Below are positions 7,263 to 13,302 of a DNA stretch of 47,359 nucleotides, piece by piece; positions within the stretch are counted from its first letter, which is position 1; every line of letters starts with the position of its first letter. The stretch lies in IMG/VR virus record IMGVR_UViG_3300007540_004695, positions 1-47,359 of that record, one strand, 5' to 3'. The notes under the pieces were generated by a model, which ran no database searches, was not told the origin of the DNA, and saw only the letters and a program-made list of their open reading frames with translations. The DNA comes from a virus. The translations under genes and the position numbers were made by a program.

Positions 7263-7484
7263 TTACTCTTCAATTTCCTTTAGTTTAATTTTCTGCCGGC
7301 CAAACTTTCGTTCTGCGCCATCTACTGCAAGAATCCAACCTGTCTTTGTTGTCGTAAACTGCCACTCATTACTTAAACCAAAACGGTCACCTGTAAAGTG
7401 AATGCCTAGTGCACCCCACATTGTTAGCGCTTCTATCACAACTTCTTTACCGCTATCATCGATGAGCCATTTCTTTTTTTTCAT
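7263..7484 (-). CDS. Small basic protein of unknown function
   Basis: A 73-residue lysine-rich protein (MKKKKWLIDDSGKEVVIEAL) with no membrane segment. The middle part (EWQFTTTKTGWILAVDGAER) suggests a small beta fold. The start follows an AT-rich AAAATAATAATAT stretch. It is placed between tRNA-Leu and the gene at 7503. No family recognised. Confidence 0.55.
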   Translation of the reverse strand: MKKKKWLIDDSGKEVVIEALTMWGALGIHFTGDRFGLSNEWQFTTTKTGWILAVDGAERKFGRQKIKLKEIEE

Positions 7485-7502
7485 ATATTATTATTTTATT
7501 CT

Positions 7503-7823
7503 TTACGGCCGGTAAAGCTCCCACTTTTGCGAAGGTTGTTCCGTCTTCGATCCTTCTAGCGTATCATCTCTTAGTAACCCATCGTATGGTTCTATACCTG
7601 ATTCATGCCATGTGATATCTACACCGGAATGAGTATCTTCCTTTTCATCTAAAGGACAGTACAGTTCACCAATCTCTAAGAATGCTTCAGCAACGCTACC
7701 TGCATCATATCCAGAAGATATACATAACCGGTACATATACTCTGCCGTCTCATACACTGTTAACCCGGCGGTGTTAGTTTCAATCGTGTGTTTATCTTCG
7801 TATACTTCTATTGATAGTTTCAT
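7503..7823 (-). CDS. Hypothetical early protein, paralogue of the gene at 6250
   Basis: A 106-residue protein whose first 60 residues resemble the N-terminus of the protein at 6250-6822 (shared pattern Y-x-L/R-L-C-I-x-x-G-Y ... E-x-F-x-E-x-G). The C-terminal tail is short and acidic-to-polar. The start overlaps the stop of the upstream small membrane gene in a TAATG arrangement, implying translational coupling. The shared domain is unidentified. Confidence 0.6.
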   Translation of the reverse strand: MKLSIEVYEDKHTIETNTAGLTVYETAEYMYRLCISSGYDAGSVAEAFLEIGELYCPLDEKEDTHSGVDITWHESGIEPYDGLLRDDTLEGSKTEQPSQKWELYRP

Positions 7824-7951
7824 TATTTAATTATGTTGAGGGTTTTAAGCAGGTAATACCAGCAGGTAATCGATACAGTACAACTAGTACCGTATGCAAT
7901 AATTGCCGGCCAGTTAATGTAAGGAATTTTTTTATAAATTGGTTTAATCAT
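7823..7951 (-). CDS. Very small membrane protein (42 residues)
   Basis: The protein begins MIKPIYKKIPYINWPAIIAY and has one hydrophobic helix (IIAYGTSCTVSITCWYYLL). The start at 7951 is chosen instead of 8098: the longer frame overlaps the Cys-rich gene at 7986-8228, and its extra residues have no membrane or domain character. The stop overlaps the next start as TAATG. Function unknown. Confidence 0.45.
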   Translation of the reverse strand: MIKPIYKKIPYINWPAIIAYGTSCTVSITCWYYLLKTLNIIK

Positions 7952-7985
7952 ATGTATATATTGTATGGCTACTCCTGTTGCAACT

Positions 7986-8228
7986 CTACGACGTAGCATT
8001 ACGACTAAAGTTAGCTCTCGCTGAACGTGCACCATTAGGTACATAGTATTTGCGCTTTTCTTTCCAGGAGTCAGCTGAATGAATTTCAATCTCACCACCG
8101 GTTTTGTGCTGATATATCATTACCCCTCGAGGTCTTTCTATATCTGTTTCAAACGCACACGTTTTACATCTCTTAAGATTGAGCTCAGTACGAGCCCTTT
8201 CTACTTCTCTTCCACATCCGCAGTTCAT
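7986..8228 (-). CDS. Small zinc-ribbon-like protein
   Basis: An 80-residue protein with the Cys pattern CGCG near residue 3 and CKTC about 20 residues later. Four cysteines in two pairs suggest a zinc ribbon. A charged segment (ERPRGVMIYQHKTGGEIEIH) and a basic tail follow. The start is ATG 8228, because a GGAACACC-type promoter ends 6 bases before it; the upstream ATGs at 8255 fall inside that promoter. Such small phage zinc proteins often bind nucleic acid or polymerase, but nothing specific can be said. Confidence 0.6.
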   Translation of the reverse strand: MNCGCGREVERARTELNLKRCKTCAFETDIERPRGVMIYQHKTGGEIEIHSADSWKEKRKYYVPNGARSARANFSRNATS

Positions 8229-8234
8229 ATTATT

Positions 8235-8250
8235 ATTATATTGGTGTTCC
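8235..8250 (-). promoter_or_regulatory. GGAACAC-type cluster promoter
   Basis: GGAACACCAATATAAT, 6 bases before ATG 8228. It fixes the start of the zinc-ribbon gene. Confidence 0.7.
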
Positions 8251-8262
8251 ATCATATATACC

Positions 8263-8790
8263 TTAGAAGAGTTCTAATTGTACTTCACTAGGTACTACAT
8301 CAACCTTGAACGCGTTAAGCACCTTACGAGTAGGTCGAAACTCTTCACCGTAGTTATCGATGAGCACACCATCTTTAATAGTGAATACGTGATTGGATAC
8401 GAATACTAAAAAGGTACCCTTGCGGAAGGCATCGATGAACGACTTAACAGTCTTCTTACGATGCACTATCTCTCCGCGGAGCTTATACTCATTGCAGAGG
8501 CTAACAGTAGGTATTTTTTTGTATTTAAAATTAATATCACCTGCTGTTTGGATAGGGTTATCATGATCAGTGAAAGCTTCGAGCTTATCAGTCATACCCT
8601 TTGCGCCCTTACGGTCCTTTCGACCTATGACATCTTTCATATATCTGTGAGCAGCGTCATAAGTTACGCCTACTGCAGTTGCGATTGCTCGGACTGAACA
8701 ATCATTCTTTTCTCCGATCTTAGAGGCTGCGGATGCTTTACTGAAGTCGATCTCTGTCGACGAATGCTTATAATCTAATACTTTGCTCAT
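8263..8790 (-). CDS. Papain-like (C39/CA-type) cysteine peptidase-fold protein
   Basis: A 175-residue soluble protein. NDCSVRAIATAVGVTYDAAH places a candidate nucleophile Cys31 at the start of a helix. FVSNHVFTIKDGVLIDNYG supplies His134 and Asp145 or Asn146, the spacing expected for a Cys-His-Asp/Asn catalytic site. Similar phage proteins are known only as conserved papain-like peptidases. It has a longer mRNA leader (about 40 bases) shared almost word for word with the RadA-like gene at 15319. The target is unknown; a host protein or a phage precursor is possible. Confidence 0.6.
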   Translation of the reverse strand: MSKVLDYKHSSTEIDFSKASAASKIGEKNDCSVRAIATAVGVTYDAAHRYMKDVIGRKDRKGAKGMTDKLEAFTDHDNPIQTAGDINFKYKKIPTVSLCNEYKLRGEIVHRKKTVKSFIDAFRKGTFLVFVSNHVFTIKDGVLIDNYGEEFRPTRKVLNAFKVDVVPSEVQLELF

Positions 8791-8831
8791 TGTTATAATA
8801 GTTGGTTGTTATTGTTTCTTTCTTCTCTATA

Positions 8832-8847
8832 ATTATATCGGTGTTCC
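8832..8847 (-). promoter_or_regulatory. GGAACAC-type promoter with a conserved leader
   Basis: GGAACACCGATATAAT preceded by the palindrome TTCCGGAA. The leader TATAGAGAAGAAAGAAACAA, then TAACAACCAA, runs to ATG 8790 and nearly matches that of the gene at 15319. Confidence 0.7.
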
Positions 8848-8923
8848 GTTCCGGAATTATCACCTTTAACATAGATCTGTCAGATACTCGAATCGACTTT
8901 TCTTTTATGTCGCTCTTACCACT

Positions 8924-8939
8924 ATTATAACGGTGTTCC
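8924..8939 (-). promoter_or_regulatory. GGAACAC-type promoter, upstream member of a tandem pair
   Basis: GGAACACCGTTATAAT. Its bases also encode the last four residues and stop (Gly-Thr-Pro-Leu-stop) of the gene at 8925-9134. No start codon follows closely; the next element is the promoter at 8832. Confidence 0.55.
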
Positions 8940-9134
8940 GGCTTGAAATCTTCTCATATCCAGCCAATTTAAGTAAAGCTCTTCAGCTTGACCGAGCCCT
9001 AGACCATAAGCATCTGCTAATATAGCGTGCGGGTATTGATCCGGGTATGTTCCTCCACTCTCTTCACTTAACTTAATTAAGTATTCGAAGAACTTATTAG
9101 CGTCTTCCTGCTCTATATGTAATCGTCTTTCCAT
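8925..9134 (-). CDS. Small soluble helical protein
   Basis: A 69-residue protein starting MERRLHIEQEDANKFFEYLI. The upstream ATG at 9194 is rejected since the small membrane gene at 9142-9303 occupies that DNA. It is helical, with a tyrosine/proline-containing middle (GTYPDQYPHAILADAYGLGL). It ends in GTPL, encoded by the embedded promoter at 8924. No family recognised. Confidence 0.5.
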   Translation of the reverse strand: MERRLHIEQEDANKFFEYLIKLSEESGGTYPDQYPHAILADAYGLGLGQAEELYLNWLDMRRFQAGTPL

Positions 9135-9141
9135 ATTAATC

Positions 9142-9303
9142 TCAACCGTAAAATCTAGATGCGTACGTTTTATACATGTAGTCAGGATACGCAAACAGCA
9201 TTGACTTGATTGTAATCATGCATGCAAATATAGTTGCAGGTAAAAAGACAAGTAAGATGAGAAGATGTATACCTAACTCGAACCATATATTTTTCTTATT
9301 CAT
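9142..9303 (-). CDS. Very small membrane protein (53 residues)
   Basis: ATG 9303 to TGA 9142. The protein has a charged start (MNKKNIWFELG), one long hydrophobic helix (IHLLILLVFLPATIFACMI) and a polar C-terminal part (YPDYMYKTYASRFYG). TATAAATT lies immediately before the ATG. The next gene starts 8 bases after its stop. It fills a stretch that otherwise looks empty. Confidence 0.55.
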   Translation of the reverse strand: MNKKNIWFELGIHLLILLVFLPATIFACMITIKSMLFAYPDYMYKTYASRFYG

Positions 9304-9348
9304 AATTTATATGGTATTAGATTCGACGTGTAGTGACTGGCTGTGTAA

Positions 9349-9570
9349 TTAATCACGTTTAATAATATTAATTGTACCAACCAAACTCGCACCAGCTGTA
9401 ATAATTGCTTCTGCTTGATCTGGAGCAAGACGCCAACCTAATAAGGTTGCTACAGTAATAAGGCCACGCCATGTACTCTCTTGCTTAAGTCTAACCATAA
9501 TACTATCTTGCACGAAGCCGTGCTTACATTTAGTTACTTCTTGTGTTGTTGTATTTGTTTCTTCACTCAT
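9349..9570 (-). CDS. Small protein, possible holin-like membrane protein
   Basis: A 73-residue protein with start ATG 9570 (MSEETNTTTQEVTKCKHGF), preceded by CATAAATATAT. The C-terminal half (TWRGLITVATLLGWRL, then APDQAEAIITAGASLVGTI) resembles short phage proteins often labelled as holins, with two weakly hydrophobic helices joined by a PDQ turn. Its position in the early cluster, far from the endolysin, makes a lysis role uncertain. Confidence 0.5.
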   Translation of the reverse strand: MSEETNTTTQEVTKCKHGFVQDSIMVRLKQESTWRGLITVATLLGWRLAPDQAEAIITAGASLVGTINIIKRD

Positions 9571-9595
9571 ATATATATTTATGTAAAATGGTAAA

Positions 9596-9673
9596 TGGTA
9601 CACCAGGAGGGACTCGAACCCCCGACCTAAGCATTAGAAGTGCTTTGCTACTATCCAACTGAGCTACTGGTGC
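9596..9673 (-). tRNA. tRNA-Arg (anticodon UCU), CCA encoded
   Basis: Acceptor GCACCAG pairs with CTGGTGT (first pair G-U). The D arm has AGCTCAGTTGGAT, and the anticodon stem AAGCA/TGCTT has loop CTTCTAA (anticodon TCT). The T arm is GGGGGTTCGAGTCCCTC. CCA is encoded. It reads AGA, a codon frequent in these AT-rich genes. Confidence 0.95.
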
Positions 9674-9717
9674 ATTTTGTTATATCCGTTTAACTATAGG
9701 CGCGTTTTGTTATATAA

Positions 9718-9802
9718 TGGTGGGCAGGGCTGGATTCGAACCAGCGTAGATAAAATCAGGAGGTTTACAATCTCCCCTCGTTGGCCACTTGAGTACCTAC
9801 CC
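9718..9802 (-). tRNA. tRNA-Tyr (anticodon GUA), CCA encoded
   Basis: Acceptor GGGTAGG pairs with CCTGCCC. The anticodon loop TTGTAAA gives GTA, and the stem GGAGA/CCTCC has one A-C mismatch next to the loop. A long variable arm, as in bacterial tRNA-Tyr, and a T arm GCTGGTTCGAATCCAGC follow. CCA is encoded. Only 44 bases separate it from tRNA-Arg. Confidence 0.93.
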
Positions 9803-9812
9803 ATTATTATTT

Positions 9813-10016
9813 TTATTTGTCTTGAGATTTCTTTTTCTCTACTCTACTAATCTTCCACTGTCTAAAGAGAAGAACTAATATAATAGTACCTGCAAAAAGG
9901 GCAGCAGTTTTTACAAAGAAACTGACTGGTGTTTTTTCAACTACTACGGCGGCATCCATCATGTTTTGATGAAACTTGTCATCAACCAATTTCTCTATTT
10001 GTGCTAGTATATTCAT
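9813..10016 (-). CDS. Small single-pass membrane protein
   Basis: A 67-residue protein with an amphipathic N-terminal part (IEKLVDDKFHQNMMDAAVVV), one transmembrane helix (about 36-52, TAALFAGTIILVLLFRQW) and a lysine-rich tail (RVEKKKSQDK). CTTAAATA lies a few bases before the ATG. Function unknown. Confidence 0.55.
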   Translation of the reverse strand: MNILAQIEKLVDDKFHQNMMDAAVVVEKTPVSFFVKTAALFAGTIILVLLFRQWKISRVEKKKSQDK

Positions 10017-10034
10017 GTATTATTATTTAAGAGG

Positions 10035-10325
10035 TTACCATATTCCATACACCACACCCATTCCAAATATATTTACTACCATATAGTACGAAGTTAATAT
10101 CATTGGCCAGGCTAGCTTGCGTTTATAATACCCATACGTTGCAGCAGTACAGCTAACAAAGAAGCCTGGGTATATATATGCCATGTTAGGTGCTTCAGCT
10201 GTTAACGCAAGCATTAAGCTAGCCACGACAGCAAATATTAGACTTACCAGCTCACATGTGAATGCAGCGCGGTCAGTTTCGTAGCTATGTAAGCAGAACT
10301 TCTTTATGCGTTTGAGTGTATCCAT
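10035..10325 (-). CDS. Multi-pass membrane protein
   Basis: A 96-residue protein with about three transmembrane helices: CELVSLIFAVVASLMLALTA, YIYPGFFVSCTAATYGYY and MILTSYYMVVNIFGMGVVYG. It has a short positively charged N-terminus (MDTLKRIKKF). The YYMVVNIFG type of motif is reminiscent of small PnuC-like or nicotinamide-uptake proteins, but the match is too short to rely on. It follows CTTTAAATA upstream. Function unknown. Confidence 0.55.
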   Translation of the reverse strand: MDTLKRIKKFCLHSYETDRAAFTCELVSLIFAVVASLMLALTAEAPNMAYIYPGFFVSCTAATYGYYKRKLAWPMILTSYYMVVNIFGMGVVYGIW

Positions 10326-10335
10326 GTATTGGTAT

Positions 10336-10554
10336 TTAAAGTTTTAATTCTGTTAGTACTTCACCCGCCTTTATGCGAAGATCGTCTCGGCTGTTGCTAT
10401 ACTCTCCGGAGCGTTGCTTACCAGCAACTACAAGATGCACGAAATCTAATAGCATAGCCTTGTCGAGAGCTAGTTGATGGTGCTCATCGGCTAGCAGCTG
10501 CTTATATTGATGAGCTTGCTTCTCCTTTTCAATTGACTTGTTAGTATAAATCAT
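10336..10554 (-). CDS. Small helical protein, coiled-coil-like
   Basis: A 72-residue soluble protein, mostly helical and rich in Lys, Glu and Gln (SIEKEKQAHQYKQLLADEHH). No membrane segment or motif is recognised. It sits 8 bases after the upstream gene and 10 bases before the downstream one. Confidence 0.55.
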   Translation of the reverse strand: MIYTNKSIEKEKQAHQYKQLLADEHHQLALDKAMLLDFVHLVVAGKQRSGEYSNSRDDLRIKAGEVLTELKL

Positions 10555-10562
10555 TGCCGTAA

Positions 10563-10760
10563 TTATACTACAATTTCAAAATCGCCCTCGAGTCCTAGCA
10601 TACCGTTACAGAACCCAGCGACATCTAGCATCGTATACTCATAGAAGAATTCAATCATCTTATCCTCTCCACGCGTCCTAAAACAGAACCCGTTACCGTT
10701 AATAAATGTATGACATGCATCATACGCCTTTTTAGTTTTAAACTTAATAATCATTTGCAT
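10563..10760 (-). CDS. Small protein of unknown function
   Basis: A 65-residue soluble protein with a mixed alpha/beta pattern (MIIKFKTKKAYDACHTFING). An aromatic segment (MIEFFYEYTMLDVAGFC) follows. A GGAAC-type promoter lies 9 bases upstream of ATG 10760. An in-frame ATG two codons later is an alternative start. No family recognised. Confidence 0.5.
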   Translation of the reverse strand: MQMIIKFKTKKAYDACHTFINGNGFCFRTRGEDKMIEFFYEYTMLDVAGFCNGMLGLEGDFEIVV

Positions 10761-10769
10761 CGTATTAAT

Positions 10770-10785
10770 ATTATATTAGGGTTCC
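10770..10785 (-). promoter_or_regulatory. GGAACAC-type cluster promoter, degenerate
   Basis: GGAACCCTAATATAAT, 9 bases before ATG 10760. It overlaps the final codons (Glu-Pro-stop) of the gene at 10776. Confidence 0.55.
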
Positions 10786-11051
10786 CTTTTGATATCAGGC
10801 TCAGATGCTTGATATTTCTCTTCAAGTTCTTTAGTAGGTCGCCACTCCGATACTGGCTCACTGACCCATACCTTACCTAGTTCGTTATATGTATTTGTAG
10901 AAATAGGCCAGTCCGTACCTACACGTTTCCAGCCACTCCAATCTGAAATGCCTTTGCCGTGATATTCGTAAGTTCTCGAGGCGAATCCAGTAACAGGAGT
11001 ATTTCGTAGAATGTGATCTTCCGGTAGTTTATGTAGTCTAATAAACTTCAT
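10776..11051 (-). CDS. Small soluble protein of unknown function
   Basis: A 91-residue protein rich in Trp, Pro and charged residues (WSGWKRVGTDWPISTNTYNE), with a repeated short pattern around 'VSEPVSEWRPTKELEEKY'. No domain is recognised. The start overlaps the stop of the upstream gene as ATGA, so the two are translationally coupled. Confidence 0.5.
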   Translation of the reverse strand: MKFIRLHKLPEDHILRNTPVTGFASRTYEYHGKGISDWSGWKRVGTDWPISTNTYNELGKVWVSEPVSEWRPTKELEEKYQASEPDIKREP

Positions 11052-11248
11052 TTAATCTGATATCTATCAATCATCTTAGTTAGTATACTCCACCACAACC
11101 TATCAATCCTATCGATGTCATCAGTGCCGTATGCGTTAATAATACTAGTTACACCTGCAGCGTGAAGCTCTTCTACTTGCTTCTCAGCAAATGCATCTTC
11201 TTTCTTACGACGTCTGATGATCTGCAGATCTGATTCCTGTTTACTCAT
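11048..11248 (-). CDS. Small basic helical protein
   Basis: A 66-residue protein with a strongly basic stretch near the N-terminus (IIRRRKKEDAFAEKQVEEL) and a C-terminal helix with two tryptophans (IDRLWWSILTKMIDRY). It overlaps the next gene by 4 bases (ATGA). Nucleic-acid binding is possible given the charge. No family recognised. Confidence 0.5.
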   Translation of the reverse strand: MSKQESDLQIIRRRKKEDAFAEKQVEELHAAGVTSIINAYGTDDIDRIDRLWWSILTKMIDRYQIK

Positions 11249-11266
11249 TACTGCTTAGAGATGTTA

Positions 11267-11515
11267 TTAACAAAAGCGACCAGTTTTAAGCATACCAATA
11301 GCATCCAGCTCAGTCTGAAGGCTGTTAACCACCTCATCTAACTTCTCAAGCTTTTTGATATTAGATGGTTTATGTTCTTCCATAGCGTCAGCCATTCTCT
11401 CTGCTTCTCCTAAAGCCTTACTATACGCTCTATCTAGATCTCTACTGATCTTTCTATATGCTACTGTAAGTTCCTTATTAACTAGCCCCTTATACTTTCT
11501 AATTGCTTGTATCAT
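11267..11515 (-). CDS. Small coiled-coil protein
   Basis: An 82-residue protein, almost entirely helical with heptad-like spacing (ISRDLDRAYSKALGEAERMA; IKKLEKLDEVVNSLQTELDA). It has its own promoter 6 bases before the ATG, and no membrane segment. It may be a scaffold or adaptor-like early protein, but no function can be assigned. Confidence 0.55.
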   Translation of the reverse strand: MIQAIRKYKGLVNKELTVAYRKISRDLDRAYSKALGEAERMADAMEEHKPSNIKKLEKLDEVVNSLQTELDAIGMLKTGRFC

Positions 11516-11521
11516 ACTATT

Positions 11522-11537
11522 ATTATATCGGTGTTCC
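11522..11537 (-). promoter_or_regulatory. GGAACAC-type cluster promoter
   Basis: GGAACACCGATATAAT, 6 bases before ATG 11515. It lies exactly between the upstream stop codon and this start. Confidence 0.75.
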
Positions 11538-11744
11538 TTACTGTGCTGCTTCAGCTGTCTCTTCTTTTATAGAAGGCAGGAGTACATGTAATGCTCCTCG
11601 ATGTTTAATGTTCTCAATCTCTAGGTAGTCAATACGCTTTGCTTGCATGTCAATGTAGTTGACAATAAAGCCCATCATACAACTAAGAACACAGATACAT
11701 AGTAGATTAATAACCCGACTCCAATCAGTCTTTTTTTTACTCAT
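11538..11744 (-). CDS. Small single-pass membrane protein
   Basis: A 68-residue protein with a basic N-terminus (MSKKKTDWSRV), one transmembrane helix (about 12-30, INLLCICVLSCMMGFIVNY) and a short helical tail (MQAKRIDYLEIENIKHRGAL). It has its own promoter 5 bases upstream. Function unknown. Confidence 0.55.
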   Translation of the reverse strand: MSKKKTDWSRVINLLCICVLSCMMGFIVNYIDMQAKRIDYLEIENIKHRGALHVLLPSIKEETAEAAQ

Positions 11745-11749
11745 ACCTA

Positions 11750-11765
11750 ATTATATGAGTGTTCC
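11750..11765 (-). promoter_or_regulatory. GGAACAC-type cluster promoter
   Basis: GGAACACTCATATAAT, then 5 bases (TAGGT), then ATG 11744. Confidence 0.7.
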
Positions 11766-12109
11766 TAGTAGCTGGACGAATAATACACCCTATACCCCTC
11801 TTTATCTTTCTCGCGCGCTTTCGCTATAAATTCTAAATCTCTATCGAAATTATAATCATCCTGAGATGTATCAGCACCATAAAAGAATCCGGTGGTTACT
11901 GGTAGTTGTCTCAAGAGCACATCTTCCTCTAACCGATCTATATCACCTGATGTTAGCTGCATAGCAGCGCAATTGAAGTCGTCTTTCTTACCTTTATATC
12001 TATATAGGTTCTCCATCCAGCCCTGTAGAGCGTTATGTTTCCGCCAGTATTGAAGGTCAATTTGGTCACCTTCTTTATCTCTGATATAAGCATATTGATC
12101 TAATCCCAT
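11765..12109 (-). CDS. Conserved phage protein of the MGLDQYAY type
   Basis: A 114-residue soluble protein. MGLDQYAYIRDKEG, YWRKHNALQGWMENLY, FNCAAMQLTSGDIDRLEED and GFFYGADTSQDDY match a conserved phage protein family I recall, often mislabelled as phosphoglycerate kinase and without a known function. The length agrees with that family. A GGAACACC promoter ends 6 bases before the ATG. I do not propose a biochemical activity. Confidence 0.7.
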   Translation of the reverse strand: MGLDQYAYIRDKEGDQIDLQYWRKHNALQGWMENLYRYKGKKDDFNCAAMQLTSGDIDRLEEDVLLRQLPVTTGFFYGADTSQDDYNFDRDLEFIAKAREKDKEGYRVYYSSSY

Positions 12110-12115
12110 GTTATA

Positions 12116-12131
12116 ATTATATCGGTGTTCC
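12116..12131 (-). promoter_or_regulatory. GGAACAC-type cluster promoter
   Basis: GGAACACCGATATAAT, 6 bases (TATAAC) before ATG 12109. Confidence 0.75.
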
Positions 12132-12133
12132 TT

Positions 12134-12253
12134 TTAATCGAACAACATTTTACATGTAATATAAACTAGACATAAAGTAATCACAAACATTATTGAGCGC
12201 TGCAGCGGAGGAATTGGCGCGTCTGCCAGTATAACTGGTAAGCATGCTATCAT
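12134..12253 (-). CDS. Possible very small membrane protein (39 residues)
   Basis: ATG 12253 to TAA 12134 encodes MIACLPVILADAPIPPLQRS followed by a hydrophobic helix (IMFVITLCLVYITCKMLF). The nearest upstream -10-like element (CGATATAAAT, near 12290) would leave a leader of about 35 bases, so the start is less secure than its neighbours. It otherwise fills a 180-base gap. It may be a chance frame. Confidence 0.35.
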   Translation of the reverse strand: MIACLPVILADAPIPPLQRSIMFVITLCLVYITCKMLFD

Positions 12254-12292
12254 GTACGGTACTTATGCAGCGATGCTTAATTTATATCGTAA

Positions 12293-12634
12293 TTACTGCT
12301 GCTGGGTCGGGCTGGTGAACCTGAACCAACTCTTCTTCTTTTTTACCTCACTCTTTGCTCCTTCCATAACATCTGATTGTTTAGGTTGGGATTCAATATG
12401 ATCTACATGTTTATATATCACTGCTGCATCTTCCTTCGAGACTGGTAGCTCAGTGGGAGGTAAATTAGGCTCAGATGTAATAATAGAATTACTATCTATT
12501 AAAGCAGTGGGTGTAACTCTAGTCTGTAGGGTAGCCTTTATTACCTCCCATGGTCTGAAAATAACTACTAGCAGGGTAGTAACTATACATACATAGCCAA
12601 GTATTGCTATTATAGCTTTACTAGTCCGCGGCAT
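12293..12634 (-). CDS. Single-pass membrane protein with long soluble tail
   Basis: A 113-residue protein with one N-terminal transmembrane helix (about 8-27, IAILGYVCIVTTLLVVIFRP) and a polar, proline- and lysine-containing tail that ends in a basic stretch (KSEVKKKKSWFRF) and glutamines. It lies 3 bases after the upstream gene. No family recognised. Confidence 0.5.
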   Translation of the reverse strand: MPRTSKAIIAILGYVCIVTTLLVVIFRPWEVIKATLQTRVTPTALIDSNSIITSEPNLPPTELPVSKEDAAVIYKHVDHIESQPKQSDVMEGAKSEVKKKKSWFRFTSPTQQQ

Positions 12635-12637
12635 AAT

Positions 12638-12841
12638 TTAATCTTCAGTGAGTAGGGTAAGAATATCAGACTGATTAACATAGGTCATTCTCTGACCACC
12701 ATTACCTTCTGAGACGAGATAAACTACTTCGGGGTTGCCTGAGATAGTTTTTTCTTCTATATTAATTACCTCGCCGTATGAGTGAAAATGATCTCCGGAC
12801 TTATAGTTAATTGTTTGGCCTTTTCTGTATTTTGGTTGCAT
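12638..12841 (-). CDS. Small beta-rich protein
   Basis: A 67-residue protein (KYRKGQTINYKSGDHFHSYG, then VINIEEKTISGNPEVVYLVS). The pattern of short strands around glycines suggests a small SH3-like barrel, similar in feel to the many small phage proteins that begin 'KxGDxV'. This is only a fold impression. AATAAATATATAAT lies upstream of the ATG. Confidence 0.5.
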   Translation of the reverse strand: MQPKYRKGQTINYKSGDHFHSYGEVINIEEKTISGNPEVVYLVSEGNGGQRMTYVNQSDILTLLTED

Positions 12842-12856
12842 AATTGTATTATATAT

Positions 12857-13087
12857 TTATTGGTCACTGATAGCAACTTCTTTTAATAGGTTGTAGGCTA
12901 AGTCAAGATGTAGATATAAATCTACGCCAAACTTACGCTCTAACGTACGCTTACTGATCTTAAGATTACTCTCCTTCATTGTAGCGAAGTCCTTGAATTC
13001 ATCCATGTTATAGGTTGCTTCGAGGTCGAACTTAACGATATGAGTTCGGCCATTCTGTACAACTTCGAGTATTCGATTTACTGGCAT
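12857..13087 (-). CDS. Small soluble protein of unknown function
   Basis: A 76-residue protein (MPVNRILEVVQNGRTHIVKF) with a helical C-terminal half (LERKFGVDLYLHLDLAYNLL). Its start overlaps the end of the upstream gene by 10 bases. No motif recognised. Confidence 0.5.
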   Translation of the reverse strand: MPVNRILEVVQNGRTHIVKFDLEATYNMDEFKDFATMKESNLKISKRTLERKFGVDLYLHLDLAYNLLKEVAISDQ

Positions 13088-13263
13088 GCCGGCAGTTCAT
13101 TAAGTATATACGCAACTTCAATCTCGAAAGATTTCTGGTCGATAATATTACCACAACTGCCAACATATACGGGATCCATTGCATCTTTATCTGTATATAC
13201 TACAACAACACCTGTATCTGGATTAAGAGTGAAAGTGTAACCTTCTGTTTTAATATTGTTCAT
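13078..13263 (-). CDS. Small soluble protein of unknown function
   Basis: A 61-residue beta-rich protein (YTFTLNPDTGVVVVYTDKDA) with one Cys-Gly turn and a C-terminal Cys. It lies directly downstream of the DUF932-like gene and overlaps the next gene by 10 bases. The start follows an ATAAATAATAAG stretch. No family recognised. Confidence 0.5.
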   Translation of the reverse strand: MNNIKTEGYTFTLNPDTGVVVVYTDKDAMDPVYVGSCGNIIDQKSFEIEVAYILNELPACQ

Positions 13264-13302
13264 GTTTATCTTTATTGCTTATCTTATTATTTATAGTAGT
13301 TC

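Noticed and set aside
8807-8875. A 34-codon frame (starting MLKVIIPERNTD) running through the leader of the peptidase gene
   Set aside because: It crosses the promoter and start region, and the matching leader before the RadA-like gene has no such frame, so it looks like chance.
12150-12290. A tRNA-like fold near CCAGTATAACTGG and GCAGCG
   Set aside because: No T-loop GTTCGA sequence, no consistent acceptor stem and no CCA.
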